From Bacteroidales bacterium UBA1800 (GTDB lineage Bacteria; Bacteroidota; Bacteroidia; Bacteroidales; VadinHA17): a stretch of 31,277 nt of DNA. The first letter of the stretch is position 1; each line of letters opens with the position of its first letter. The stretch spans positions 1-31,277 of the forward strand of contig DCFQ01000110.1 of assembly GCA_002319915.1 (NCBI GenBank). Reading direction: 5' to 3'. The notes below the pieces were generated by a model that saw only the letters and a list, made by a program, of their open reading frames with translations, was not told the DNA's origin and made no database searches. Position numbers and translations under genes: made by a program. Shown here one piece after another: positions 15,795 to 22,873 of the stretch.

Positions 15795-18095
15795 CTATCC
15801 GAAAATACTGAATGCAACAGTAACGCCGGCCATGACCACCGAAACCATCGACATGAGCTTGATAAGGATATTCATCGCGGGTCCGCAGGTATCCTTGAAC
15901 GGATCACCGACCGTATCCCCGACAACGCTTGCCTTGTGGCATTCACTCTTTTTCCCGCCATAGTTGCCGCCTTCGATGAACTTCTTCGCATTATCCCATG
16001 CACCACCGGCATTGTTGAGCATACTGGCAAGAGTGAAGCCTGTGGTCATTCCACCCATGAGAAGGCCCACCACTCCGGGAACTCCCAGGATAATCCCTGT
16101 CACCACCGGGACAATGATCGCCATAAGTGCAGGAACGACCATTTCCTTCTGGGCTCCTTTGGTTGCTATCTCCACGCATTTTGCATATTCAGGTTTCCCT
16201 TTCCCTTCCATGATCCCGGGGATCTCCCTGAACTGCCTCCTTACTTCCTCGACCATCCTGCCTGCATTCCTGCCCACCGATTTCATTGCCATTGCCACAA
16301 AAACAAACGTCATCATGGCTCCAATGAAAAGGCCTGCCAGAAGAATTGGGTTGAATAATGAAAGGTTGTAAGCCGTAACAAAATCCCCTATCCCCGCCTT
16401 GGTAGCCTCAACGGCATGGGCGCCTGCCGGAATTACTGCCGGCACATGACTCTTATAGAACAAAACATCACCAATCTGCTTGTAGCCGTCGACGCTTTTA
16501 TCAGCAAGCCTGCCGAGCCAGAGCTTTACCTCTTCCATATAAGCAGCCACGAGTGCGAGTGCGGTGAGGGCAGCGGAACCGATGGCAAATCCCTTACCGG
16601 TGGCAGCGGTTGTATTTCCGAGACCGTCGAGTGCATCAGTCCTTTCCCTGACCTCTTTCGGAAGCTCCGACATCTCAGCGTTTCCTCCTGCATTGTCGGC
16701 GATCGGCCCAAAAGCATCGGTTGCAAGGGTAATTCCCAGAGTTGAAAGCATCCCTACGGCTGCGAAACCAACGCCATAGATACCCGTGGCAAAATCATGA
16801 AATCCGCCTGCAAGTCCATAGGCTGCAATAATACCTGCAACAATTGTAAGGACAGGGATCCAGGTCGAGAACATTCCGACAGCCATTCCTTCAATGATCA
16901 CTGTTGCCGGACCCTGCTGGGATTGTTTTGCTATTCCTTTGGTGGGGCTGTAGCCGTCAGATGTATAATATTCGGTGGCCTGGCCGATAACAACCCCGGC
17001 CACAAGTCCTGAAACTGCGGCACCAAACACACCCCAGGTTATCCAGTTGGCTAAAGCCATAACTGCAAGTACAACAAGGATAAGGGCAGAGCTTCCACCT
17101 GTTCCGAGCAAAAGTGCCCTGAGAAGTGTTTTGGGTGATGCATCCTCTTTTGTCCTTACCATGTAGACACCCGCAATGGAAAGCAGAATACCTATCGCAG
17201 AAACCAGCATAGGAGCAATAACTGCTTTGATCTGATAGTCAGGTTGCCCTGCAATAATCGGGAGGGCTGCGCCGAGGGCTGCGGTCGAAAGGATCGAACC
17301 AGCGTATGATTCGTAAAGGTCAGCTCCCATACCTGCGACGTCGCCGACATTGTCACCAACATTATCTGCAATAGTTGCCGGGTTTCGGGGATCATCCTCC
17401 GGGATTCCTGCTTCAACTTTTCCAACCAGGTCAGCTCCGACATCGGCAGCCTTCGTGAAGATACCGCCTCCTACACGGGCAAACAGAGCCTGTGTCGAAG
17501 CACCCATACCAAAGGTGATCATTGTGGCAGTAATTTCAACAAATGCCTGGTGCTGGTCGATTCCCGCCTGAACAAATGTCAGACCAAGGAATTTGATGCC
17601 TGTTACAAGATGTTCAGGCGTGAATATGACTTTCGTAAGAAATATAAACCATGCCGCAATATCGAGCAAACCGAAACCAACCACAACAAGTCCCATGACC
17701 GCGCCGCTCCTGAGTGCAATTTTCAAACCCCTGTTAAGAGATTTTGAAGCGCCCCAGGCAGTTCTGTTGGAAGCAAACGTAGCTGTCTTCATTCCAAGGT
17801 AACCGCACAAACCGGAGAAGAATCCGCCGGTCAGAAAAGCTACTGGAACAAAAGGGTTTTGAACACCCATAAAGGCAAGAATTGCCAGCAAAACTGCAAG
17901 AACAATAAAAACTTTCGTAACCGTTGTATACTGGCTTTTCAGGTAAGCCATGGCGCCTTCCCTTACATACGCAGCGATCTCTTTCATCTTGTCTGTCCCT
18001 TCTTCTTCAAGCTTCATTCCCTTGTAGAAGATCCATGCAAACAGCAATGCCGTGAGCGCTGATACAGGCACAATCCAAAAAATAGTACTTATCAT
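15795..18095 (-). CDS. hppA: Membrane-bound K+-dependent pyrophosphatase, probably Na+-pumping
   Basis: This 766-residue protein with about 16 membrane helices couples PPi hydrolysis to cation export. The catalytic motifs are intact: 'DVGADLVGKVEAGIPEDDPR' (218-237), 'ADNVGDNVGD' (243-252), 'EYYTSDGYSPTKGIAK' (375-390), 'DAFGPIADNAGGNAEMSELP' (460-479) and 'GDTVGDPFKDTCGP' near the C-terminus. 'GNTTAATGKG' (493-502) has Ala497 and Gly500, where K+-independent enzymes have Lys and Thr, so K+ dependence is predicted. Glu262 in 'GMGADLYESY' is in the position typical of bacterial Na+-PPases rather than shifted as in plant H+-PPases. Whether it also pumps H+ cannot be judged by eye. It is a single gene with a strong consensus promoter. 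Confidence 0.96.
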   Translation of the reverse strand: MISTIFWIVPVSALTALLFAWIFYKGMKLEEEGTDKMKEIAAYVREGAMAYLKSQYTTVTKVFIVLAVLLAILAFMGVQNPFVPVAFLTGGFFSGLCGYLGMKTATFASNRTAWGASKSLNRGLKIALRSGAVMGLVVVGFGLLDIAAWFIFLTKVIFTPEHLVTGIKFLGLTFVQAGIDQHQAFVEITATMITFGMGASTQALFARVGGGIFTKAADVGADLVGKVEAGIPEDDPRNPATIADNVGDNVGDVAGMGADLYESYAGSILSTAALGAALPIIAGQPDYQIKAVIAPMLVSAIGILLSIAGVYMVRTKEDASPKTLLRALLLGTGGSSALILVVLAVMALANWITWGVFGAAVSGLVAGVVIGQATEYYTSDGYSPTKGIAKQSQQGPATVIIEGMAVGMFSTWIPVLTIVAGIIAAYGLAGGFHDFATGIYGVGFAAVGMLSTLGITLATDAFGPIADNAGGNAEMSELPKEVRERTDALDGLGNTTAATGKGFAIGSAALTALALVAAYMEEVKLWLGRLADKSVDGYKQIGDVLFYKSHVPAVIPAGAHAVEATKAGIGDFVTAYNLSLFNPILLAGLFIGAMMTFVFVAMAMKSVGRNAGRMVEEVRRQFREIPGIMEGKGKPEYAKCVEIATKGAQKEMVVPALMAIIVPVVTGIILGVPGVVGLLMGGMTTGFTLASMLNNAGGAWDNAKKFIEGGNYGGKKSECHKASVVGDTVGDPFKDTCGPAMNILIKLMSMVSVVMAGVTVAFSIFG

Positions 18096-18153
18096 GAGGT
18101 TTGTTTTAAATTAGAAAACAATAGGTTTAGAAATGAAAAAAAATTTACCGGTA

Positions 18154-18184
18154 CAAAACTAATTCAGATTTTTATTTATCCAAA
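18154..18184 (-). promoter_or_regulatory. hppA promoter
   Basis: On the minus strand, TTTG (18181-18184) and TAGTTTTG (18154-18161) are separated by exactly 19 bases, a full match to the Bacteroidota consensus. Transcription would start near 18147, giving a leader of about 50 bases to the ATG at 18095. Confidence 0.75.
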
Positions 18185-18230
18185 TGAAAAATAAATAAAC
18201 TTCAGCCTCTCTGCTTACTCCTAGAAACTT

Positions 18231-18300
18231 ACACGGAGGAAACACAGAGAAGACACAGAGGATCACAGAGATAATAGATATTTACTCTGTGTCTTCTGTG
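18231..18300 (-). repeat. CACAGAG/CTCTGTG hairpin repeat, copy 2
   Basis: The left arm CACAGAGAAGACACAGAG (18243-18260) pairs with CTCTGTGTCTTCTGTG (18285-18300), apart from a 2-base AG insertion. Extra CACAGAG and CACGGAGGA units lie in the left arm. It begins 26 bases after the stop codon of the minus-strand gene 18327-19091 and lies upstream of the hppA promoter. Confidence 0.8.
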
Positions 18301-18326
18301 CAATTTCCTGAAAAACGCCTGGGAAT

Positions 18327-19091
18327 TCAGATCTCCCGAAAGAATTCATAATTTATGTCCTCGAGCTCCTTCATTGTAGGATAGGGATAATGATAGAGCT
18401 CGTCCTTTGCGCCGAGGTAGAAGCCTGACTCGATCGTCCTGTACAGAAGTATTCCTGAAAAGATCCTTTGCACAGTCTTCATATGCTTTTCATATTCTCC
18501 CCTCAGTATCTCAAGGCAATCCCTGAGGTGGCCAACATTTGAATAGGGCAATTGTTCCGCAGACCCGTAAAGCGGGTTAGTCCTCAGCTCTCCAAGCTTC
18601 AGCTCGACGAAGAAGAGTTTTGGCAGGACTATCGGCCTGGAGCCATCAGTCAGCGTCTTCATGAATGCCGAGGGTGGAAGCCCGCTGGCCACAAGGGGTG
18701 TCACCGGGCACAGCTCCTGATACAGGTGCAGATCGTTTGCTGCTTCACCCGACACTTCATAAGGTGTCTTTTTTATCTCGAGGACCGTGCCATGATCGGT
18801 GGTCAGATAGAGGCTTTTAATTGCATCGAGGGGGATCGTTTCCAGGACCCTGTAAACCGAAAGATAAACAGAACTTTTAGGACTTCCGTCCTCCTTGGGG
18901 ACACAGCGTTTGTTAAGGCTTTCCATGTCGATCAGGTGCTCGATCTTCTCAAGGTCGACTTCAAAGAAAATCGTCTGGCCTTTATTCCTTTTCTTCGTAC
19001 CTGTCGAAAGGTACATGCCGAATCCTTCAGGAGGAAGCATCGAAGCAACAAGAGCCTCCGGCGTGCAGGTGAGATAGACGTATCTTTTCAT
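18327..19091 (-). CDS. Unrecognised 254-residue protein with an internal duplication
   Basis: I do not recognise a named family. The protein is soluble, with no signal peptide or membrane helix, and rich in Leu, Glu and Tyr. Two segments are clearly related. Residues about 8-48 read 'CTPEALVASMLPPEGF', then a basic/Gly stretch, then 'TIFFEVDLEKI'. Residues about 128-168 read 'CPVTPLVASGLPPSAF', then 'TDGSRPIVLPK', then 'LFFVELKLGEL'. This suggests two copies of a small domain followed by a C-terminal helical/aromatic region ending in 'YPYPTMKELEDINYEFFREI'. No catalytic motif is evident. It is a single gene between dapD (divergent) and hppA, ended by a CACAGAG hairpin. It is a real gene by length and composition; a 212-codon open frame on the opposite strand is its shadow. 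Confidence 0.75.
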   Translation of the reverse strand: MKRYVYLTCTPEALVASMLPPEGFGMYLSTGTKKRNKGQTIFFEVDLEKIEHLIDMESLNKRCVPKEDGSPKSSVYLSVYRVLETIPLDAIKSLYLTTDHGTVLEIKKTPYEVSGEAANDLHLYQELCPVTPLVASGLPPSAFMKTLTDGSRPIVLPKLFFVELKLGELRTNPLYGSAEQLPYSNVGHLRDCLEILRGEYEKHMKTVQRIFSGILLYRTIESGFYLGAKDELYHYPYPTMKELEDINYEFFREI

Positions 19092-19258
19092 AATTTTATG
19101 TATTTGGAGATCATGATCATCGCAGAATACCTTAATTACAAAGAACCCGGGTCACTCCCCCTGTTTCAGATTCTCTTTTCCGGAGAATAAAGCAATTTGA
19201 CCCTGCAAACAAATCGGGGCTTCTAACATTTATTAAATTTACAAAAATTATTATTCCA

Positions 19259-20077
19259 ATGAACAATATAAACACAGTTCTTATTGAGAAAGCCTGGGAT
19301 GAAAGATCTATGATCAATGATGACACTGTCAGGGCTGAAATAGAATCGGCAATCGATCATCTGGACAAAGGGCTCATAAGGGTTGCAGAGCCGCGGGAAG
19401 GGGGATGGATTGTGAATCAATGGATCAAGAAGGCGGTCATCATGTATTTTCAGATCAGGAAGATGGAGACGACCGAGGCCGGGCCGCTTGAATTCCACGA
19501 TAAGATTCCGCTGAAGAAGAACTATGAACAGCTTGGCATCAGGGTCGTTCCCCACGCCATAGCAAGGTACGGCTCATTCATTGCAAGAGGAGTGATCCTG
19601 ATGCCTTCCTATGTGAATATCGGGGCAAGGGTGGATGAAGGGACCATGGTCGATACCTGGGCGACAGTGGGTTCATGTGCACAGATCGGCAAGCATGTCC
19701 ATCTGAGCGGCGGGGTCGGAATTGGAGGTGTCCTGGAACCGGTGCAGGCCGCCCCTGTCATCGTGGAGGATAACTGCTTTATTGGATCGAGATGCATTGT
19801 GGTGGAAGGAGCGTATATCGGCAAAGAATCGGTTCTCGGAGCAGGCTCGGTCATTACCGGCAGTACAAAAATAATTGATGTCACCAGCCCGGAAAGGACA
19901 GAATACAAAGGTTTTGTCCCCCCAAGATCAGTTGTCATCCCCGGTTCATACATGAGGAAGTATCCCGCAGGTGAATTCGGAGTGCCATGCGCCCTGATCA
20001 TCGGGGCCCGTAAAGAATCGACCGATAAGAAAACTTCTCTAAACGAAGCTCTTAGAGAATACGATCTCCCGGTTTAG
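19259..20077 (+). CDS. dapD: 2,3,4,5-tetrahydropyridine-2,6-dicarboxylate N-succinyltransferase
   Basis: This 272-residue DapD transfers succinyl from succinyl-CoA to tetrahydrodipicolinate in the succinylase route to meso-diaminopimelate and lysine. The N-terminal domain contains 'EGGWIVNQWIKKAVIMYF' (about 65-82), typical of DapD. Residues about 105-210 form a left-handed parallel beta-helix with hexapeptide turns such as 'GVILMPSYVNIGARVDEGTM', 'GSRCIVVEGAYIGKESVLGA' and 'GSVITGSTKIID'. The 'WATVGSCAQIGKHVHLSGG' stretch holds active-site residues of the family. Length and start are standard. No other lysine-pathway gene is adjacent. A YrdC gene follows after 102 bases containing a purine-only tract. 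Confidence 0.96.
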   Translation: MNNINTVLIEKAWDERSMINDDTVRAEIESAIDHLDKGLIRVAEPREGGWIVNQWIKKAVIMYFQIRKMETTEAGPLEFHDKIPLKKNYEQLGIRVVPHAIARYGSFIARGVILMPSYVNIGARVDEGTMVDTWATVGSCAQIGKHVHLSGGVGIGGVLEPVQAAPVIVEDNCFIGSRCIVVEGAYIGKESVLGAGSVITGSTKIIDVTSPERTEYKGFVPPRSVVIPGSYMRKYPAGEFGVPCALIIGARKESTDKKTSLNEALREYDLPV

Positions 20078-20109
20078 AGCAAATGGCCTGACAAGGGAGT
20101 CTGAGGGGC

Positions 20110-20144
20110 AAGGGAGAAGGAGAGAAAAGGAGAAAAGGAGAAAG
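20110..20144 (+). repeat. 35-base polypurine tract with AGGAGAAA-like tandem units
   Basis: Every base from 20110 to 20144 on the plus strand is A or G, with units such as AGGAGAAA repeated two to three times. It lies in the dapD to YrdC gene spacer. Such mirror-like polypurine runs can adopt unusual DNA structures or arise by slippage. No function can be assigned. Confidence 0.6.
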
Positions 20145-20179
20145 CGGGATGGATTTAAATAGAAGCAATAAATCTAATT

Positions 20180-20755
20180 ATGTACATGGATTTCAGGGAA
20201 GATATCAATAACGCGGTCAAAGTGCTGAGGGAGGGAGGAGTGATCCTCTATCCGACCGATACCATATGGGGGCTTGGATGTGATGCGACTAATGGAGAGG
20301 CGGTGAAAAGGATATTTGAGATAAAGCGCAGGAGCGACAGCAAGAGCCTGATAGTTCTTGTTAACGGAATAACAATGCTCGAGAGGTATGTCAGTTCGAT
20401 ACCGCCTGCTGCTTCAGCAATTACGGATGTGACGGAAAAGCCTGTCACGATCATCTATCCCGGGGGTAAAAACCTCGCACCCGGAGTCTGCGGCGAGGAT
20501 GGTTCGGTGGGGATGAGAATTACGTCCGACAGCTTCTGCAGTGAGCTCATTACAAGGTTCAGGAAGCCGGTGGTGTCGACCTCCGCCAATTTCAGCGATG
20601 CCGAGTCCCCCGGAAACTTCTCCGGGATTGACGCCGGGATCATCGGCTCAGTGTCGTATGTTGTGAGGCACCGGCAGGACGACAATACAAAATACAAACC
20701 GTCACCGGTCATCAAGGTGAATAGTGACGGTACAATTAAGATAATAAGGATCTGA
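20180..20755 (+). CDS. L-threonylcarbamoyladenylate synthase (Sua5/YciO/YrdC family)
   Basis: This 191-residue, single-domain YrdC-type protein uses threonine, bicarbonate and ATP to make threonylcarbamoyl-AMP for the t6A37 modification of ANN-decoding tRNAs. The conserved features are 'GGVILYPTDTIWGLGCDAT' (about 19-37), 'IFEIKRRSDSKSLIVLV' (about 46-62, the KxR/S.SK nucleotide-binding element), 'VGMRI' (about 111-115) and 'VVSTSANFSD' (about 129-138). It lacks the C-terminal Sua5 domain, so it is of the TsaC length class. A YciO-type paralogue of unknown role cannot be excluded. ATG at 20180 and ATG at 20186 are both possible starts. It converges with the GIN-domain gene, only 2 bases between stops. 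Confidence 0.88.
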   Translation: MYMDFREDINNAVKVLREGGVILYPTDTIWGLGCDATNGEAVKRIFEIKRRSDSKSLIVLVNGITMLERYVSSIPPAASAITDVTEKPVTIIYPGGKNLAPGVCGEDGSVGMRITSDSFCSELITRFRKPVVSTSANFSDAESPGNFSGIDAGIIGSVSYVVRHRQDDNTKYKPSPVIKVNSDGTIKIIRI

Positions 20756-20757
20756 GT

Positions 20758-21462
20758 TTATTTTGATCTTACATGGCCCGACCCGGAAACTCTTGCATCG
20801 ACCTTAGGATTGCCCGAGTAGGTCACGTTCCCGCTCCCTGAAACATGTGCCACAAGCGTGTCGCCGGCCTTGCAATAGCAGTCGCCGCTTCCCGAAACAC
20901 TGACCTCTAGGTGATCGATCTCAACTGACTCCCCTGAAAATGAACCGGAGCCGCTGATCGAAACATCACCCCTGTCGATGCTGCCTCCTGTGCCTAACCT
21001 GATGTCCCCTGACCCTGAAATGCTGCATTCAAGGCGGTCTGCATCAATGTTATCCGTAAGGATCTTCCCGCTTCCGCTCACGCTGAGACTCAGCTCATCA
21101 GCTTCCTTGACCGGTTCCGTGACTGTTGCCTTTCCCGATCCTGAAACACCGAGGCTCCTGAGCTCAGGCATAGTCAGGTTAATTGTCACTTTTTCCTCGT
21201 GGAAATCCATCCTCCAATGCTCCCTTTTAATGACGAGTCTGTCACCGTTCACCTCGGTTATGGTCTCTTCAACAGCCTTGGCCGGCCCTTCAATCACCAG
21301 CTTGCATTCAGGGCCGAATTTAATTATCAGGTCACCTGCTACGCCAAAGCTTACTTTGGTGAAATCTCTGACATTTCTTGTTTCGTGCGACTGCCCGGTC
21401 ACTGGGCCGGCTTGCAGGAAAAGGAGTGCAATCAATGCCATGGGGAAAAGAATCTTTTTCAT
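20758..21462 (-). CDS. Secreted GIN-domain (DUF2807) protein with SGSG repeats
   Basis: This 234-residue protein has a signal peptide (MKKILFPMALIALLFLQAG, cleavage near VTGQ) followed by a right-handed beta-helix-like domain. Seven 'SGSG' turns recur roughly every 15-25 residues from about residue 111: VSGSGK, VSGSGK, ISGSGD, ISGSGS, VSGSGD, VSGSGN and VSGSGH. This is the signature of the putative auto-transporter adhesin head GIN domain family, abundant in Bacteroidota. The molecular role is unknown; despite the family name there is no autotransporter barrel here. A 'TKVSFGVAGDLIIKFG' element near residues 35-50 is the family's typical first strand pair. It lies downstream of rpsP-rimM on the same strand, with an AT-rich hairpin in between, so it is probably separately transcribed. 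Confidence 0.88.
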   Translation of the reverse strand: MKKILFPMALIALLFLQAGPVTGQSHETRNVRDFTKVSFGVAGDLIIKFGPECKLVIEGPAKAVEETITEVNGDRLVIKREHWRMDFHEEKVTINLTMPELRSLGVSGSGKATVTEPVKEADELSLSVSGSGKILTDNIDADRLECSISGSGDIRLGTGGSIDRGDVSISGSGSFSGESVEIDHLEVSVSGSGDCYCKAGDTLVAHVSGSGNVTYSGNPKVDARVSGSGHVRSK

Positions 21463-21533
21463 ACTTACTTGGGTTTAGAATAATTCAAAATATATACAAT
21501 GACAGGAATTTTTTGTCAAAGTTGCATGAATCA

Positions 21534-21555
21534 GAAAATTTTGCCGGAAATTTTC
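21534..21555 (-). terminator. AT-rich hairpin just after rimM
   Basis: GAAAATTT (21534-21541) and AAATTTTC (21548-21555) form a perfect 8-base stem with a 6-base loop, starting 1 base after the rimM stop in its direction of transcription. It may end the rpsP-rimM transcript. The stem is AT-rich and lacks a long T-run, so the call is tentative. Confidence 0.4.
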
Positions 21556-21556
21556 G

Positions 21557-22081
21557 TTACCTGTTCAGGCCGGCCAAACCCTCAGGCAGGTCCATGACGA
21601 TCAGTTTTTTCCTGCGGTCACTTCTTATGACCAGGTCGCTGTGGAAAGGGACCAGGATTTCACGGCCATCCGGTGATACCAGTTCCAGAAGGACCTGGCC
21701 GGGATTGTCGATGACCCTCCGAACGGTCCCCAGTTGTTCATCCCCCTGTGTGACAACTTTGAAACCGGTGATCGCTGCTGCAGGTCGGGCGGCCGCTTTA
21801 TGGCCTGCCGGTACGGAGGTAAGGAATACCCGGCAGCCGTTGAATTCAGCGAGCCTGTCAAACGTCGAGTATCCATCGAGCTTAAGCTTGCAGATGTCAC
21901 CTCCCGGGTATTCCAGATGTGAAATAAAAAAAGGAACCGGTTTCTCATCAATTTCCAGAAAAACCGATTCCATTTCAGGAATATTGTCAATAAATGCCTT
22001 TTCGAGCTTTACCGAAACCGAACCTTCGTTGCCGATTATCCTGTTGATCCGGCCAAGGAGTATCTCAGATTTATAATCCAT
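21557..22081 (-). CDS. rimM: Ribosome maturation factor RimM
   Basis: This 174-residue RimM assists maturation of the 30S subunit head and binds ribosomal protein S19. The N-terminal RimM beta-barrel starts 'LLGRINRIIGNEGSVSVKL' (the family's G.I....G..G pattern) and continues to about residue 88. The PRC-barrel domain follows, with 'VVTQGDEQLGTVRRVIDNPGQ' (near 109-129), 'ILVPFHSDLV' and 'LIVMDLPEGLAGLN' at the end, which matches the usual 'P.GL..L' terminus. It starts 27 bases after the rpsP stop. The rpsP-rimM order is ancestral, but the trmD gene that often follows is absent here. Confidence 0.95.
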   Translation of the reverse strand: MDYKSEILLGRINRIIGNEGSVSVKLEKAFIDNIPEMESVFLEIDEKPVPFFISHLEYPGGDICKLKLDGYSTFDRLAEFNGCRVFLTSVPAGHKAAARPAAAITGFKVVTQGDEQLGTVRRVIDNPGQVLLELVSPDGREILVPFHSDLVIRSDRRKKLIVMDLPEGLAGLNR

Positions 22082-22108
22082 CCGACCGGGTTTTCAAGGG
22101 TCACGGGT

Positions 22109-22681
22109 TTATTCCTGTTTTGGTTCGTCGGAACCAGCTTCAGGGGCCGCTTCCGTTGAAGTGTTTTCTTCAGGTGCAGGTGCAACGGCTTCTTCAGCAG
22201 GAGCCTCGGTCTTTGCAGCAAGGACAGCAAGCTTTTTTGCAATCTTTGCAGCCCTGGTCTCGTTGACCTTCTTTTCAGCGGCAAGACGATTGCTGAGCTC
22301 AGTATCCATCGATTTCTCGAGACCTGATTTCTTGGCTTCAATCTTGGCATCGTTCTGCTTCATCCACTCTTCAAAGCGGCGGATTGCTTCTGCCTCATCA
22401 AATGCACCCTTTTTAACTCCTTCCAGAAGGTGCTTCTTCATAAGAACTCCCTTGTATGAAAGGATAGCCCTGCATGTGTCGGTGGGCAGTGCGCCATTTT
22501 GCAGCCAACCAAGTGCCTTGTCGAAATCAAGTTCGATTGTGGCGGGGTTGGTAAGTGGGTTGTAGCTCCCGAGTCTCTCAATATATCTGCCATCCCGTGG
22601 CGACCTGCTATCAGCTACCACAATGTGGTAGTAGGCCTTTTTCTTACGGCCTTTTCTGGCTAATCTAATTTTTACTGCCAT
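22109..22681 (-). CDS. rpsP: 30S ribosomal protein S16 with C-terminal extension
   Basis: The first 80 or so residues are a canonical S16: 'MAVKIRLARKGRKKKAYYHI', 'VVADSRSPRDGRYIERLGSY', 'NPL' and 'GALPTDT'. The protein is 190 residues long. The extra 110 residues begin with a helical, charged section (about 85-150) and end in an Ala/Glu/Pro-rich acidic tail (about 155-190). Extended S16 proteins are common in Bacteroidota, and the tail varies in length. It leads the rpsP-rimM operon from a TATCTTTG promoter. Confidence 0.97.
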   Translation of the reverse strand: MAVKIRLARKGRKKKAYYHIVVADSRSPRDGRYIERLGSYNPLTNPATIELDFDKALGWLQNGALPTDTCRAILSYKGVLMKKHLLEGVKKGAFDEAEAIRRFEEWMKQNDAKIEAKKSGLEKSMDTELSNRLAAEKKVNETRAAKIAKKLAVLAAKTEAPAEEAVAPAPEENTSTEAAPEAGSDEPKQE

Positions 22682-22726
22682 CTGCTTTTTAAAACTTTAA
22701 TTTATCTCCTTTTAAAATTGTGGGTG

Positions 22727-22734
22727 CAAAGATA
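22727..22734 (-). promoter_or_regulatory. rpsP promoter (-7 element)
   Basis: On the minus strand, TATCTTTG matches TAnnTTTG and continues into GCACCCA. This gives a 14-base block identical to the one upstream of the thioredoxin gene (31065-31078). A -33 box is not obvious. The leader would be about 40 bases. Confidence 0.6.
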
Positions 22735-22790
22735 TAATTTTTATTAATAATCTAAGCAGCGCAGTATAAAAAAGGAGTGCCCGGAATGGT

Positions 22791-22862
22791 CACACAGAGA
22801 TCTCAGAGGAGACACGGAGTATATTCTCAGTGAATCTCCGTGTCTCCTTTGTGTCCTCTGTG
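22791..22862 (-). repeat. CACAGAG/CTCTGTG hairpin repeat, copy 3
   Basis: The perfect 12-base arms GGAGACACGGAG (22808-22819) and CTCCGTGTCTCC (22836-22847) are flanked by imperfect CACAGAG/CTCTGTG units. It begins 11 bases after the SusD-like stop codon, in the direction of transcription. It shows the same unit and geometry as copies 1 and 2. Confidence 0.8.
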
Positions 22863-22873
22863 AAACTACATGT

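Noticed and set aside
15747..16358. 203-codon plus-strand open frame (and several others) opposite hppA
   Set aside because: It is His/Cys/Asn-rich without any family pattern and is fully antisense to a strongly conserved pyrophosphatase.
18552..19190. 212-codon plus-strand open frame opposite the duplicated protein
   Set aside because: It lacks family features, and the minus-strand reading has a clear internal repeat that supports real coding there.
21378..22076. 232-codon plus-strand open frame opposite rimM and the GIN-domain gene
   Set aside because: It spans two recognised genes and their spacer, with Ser/Arg/Pro-rich low-complexity composition typical of an antisense shadow.
15698..22862. 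CACAGAG repeats considered as a CRISPR array
   Set aside because: The units are only about 7 bases, arranged as inverted arms, with no uniform spacers and no cas genes in the window.
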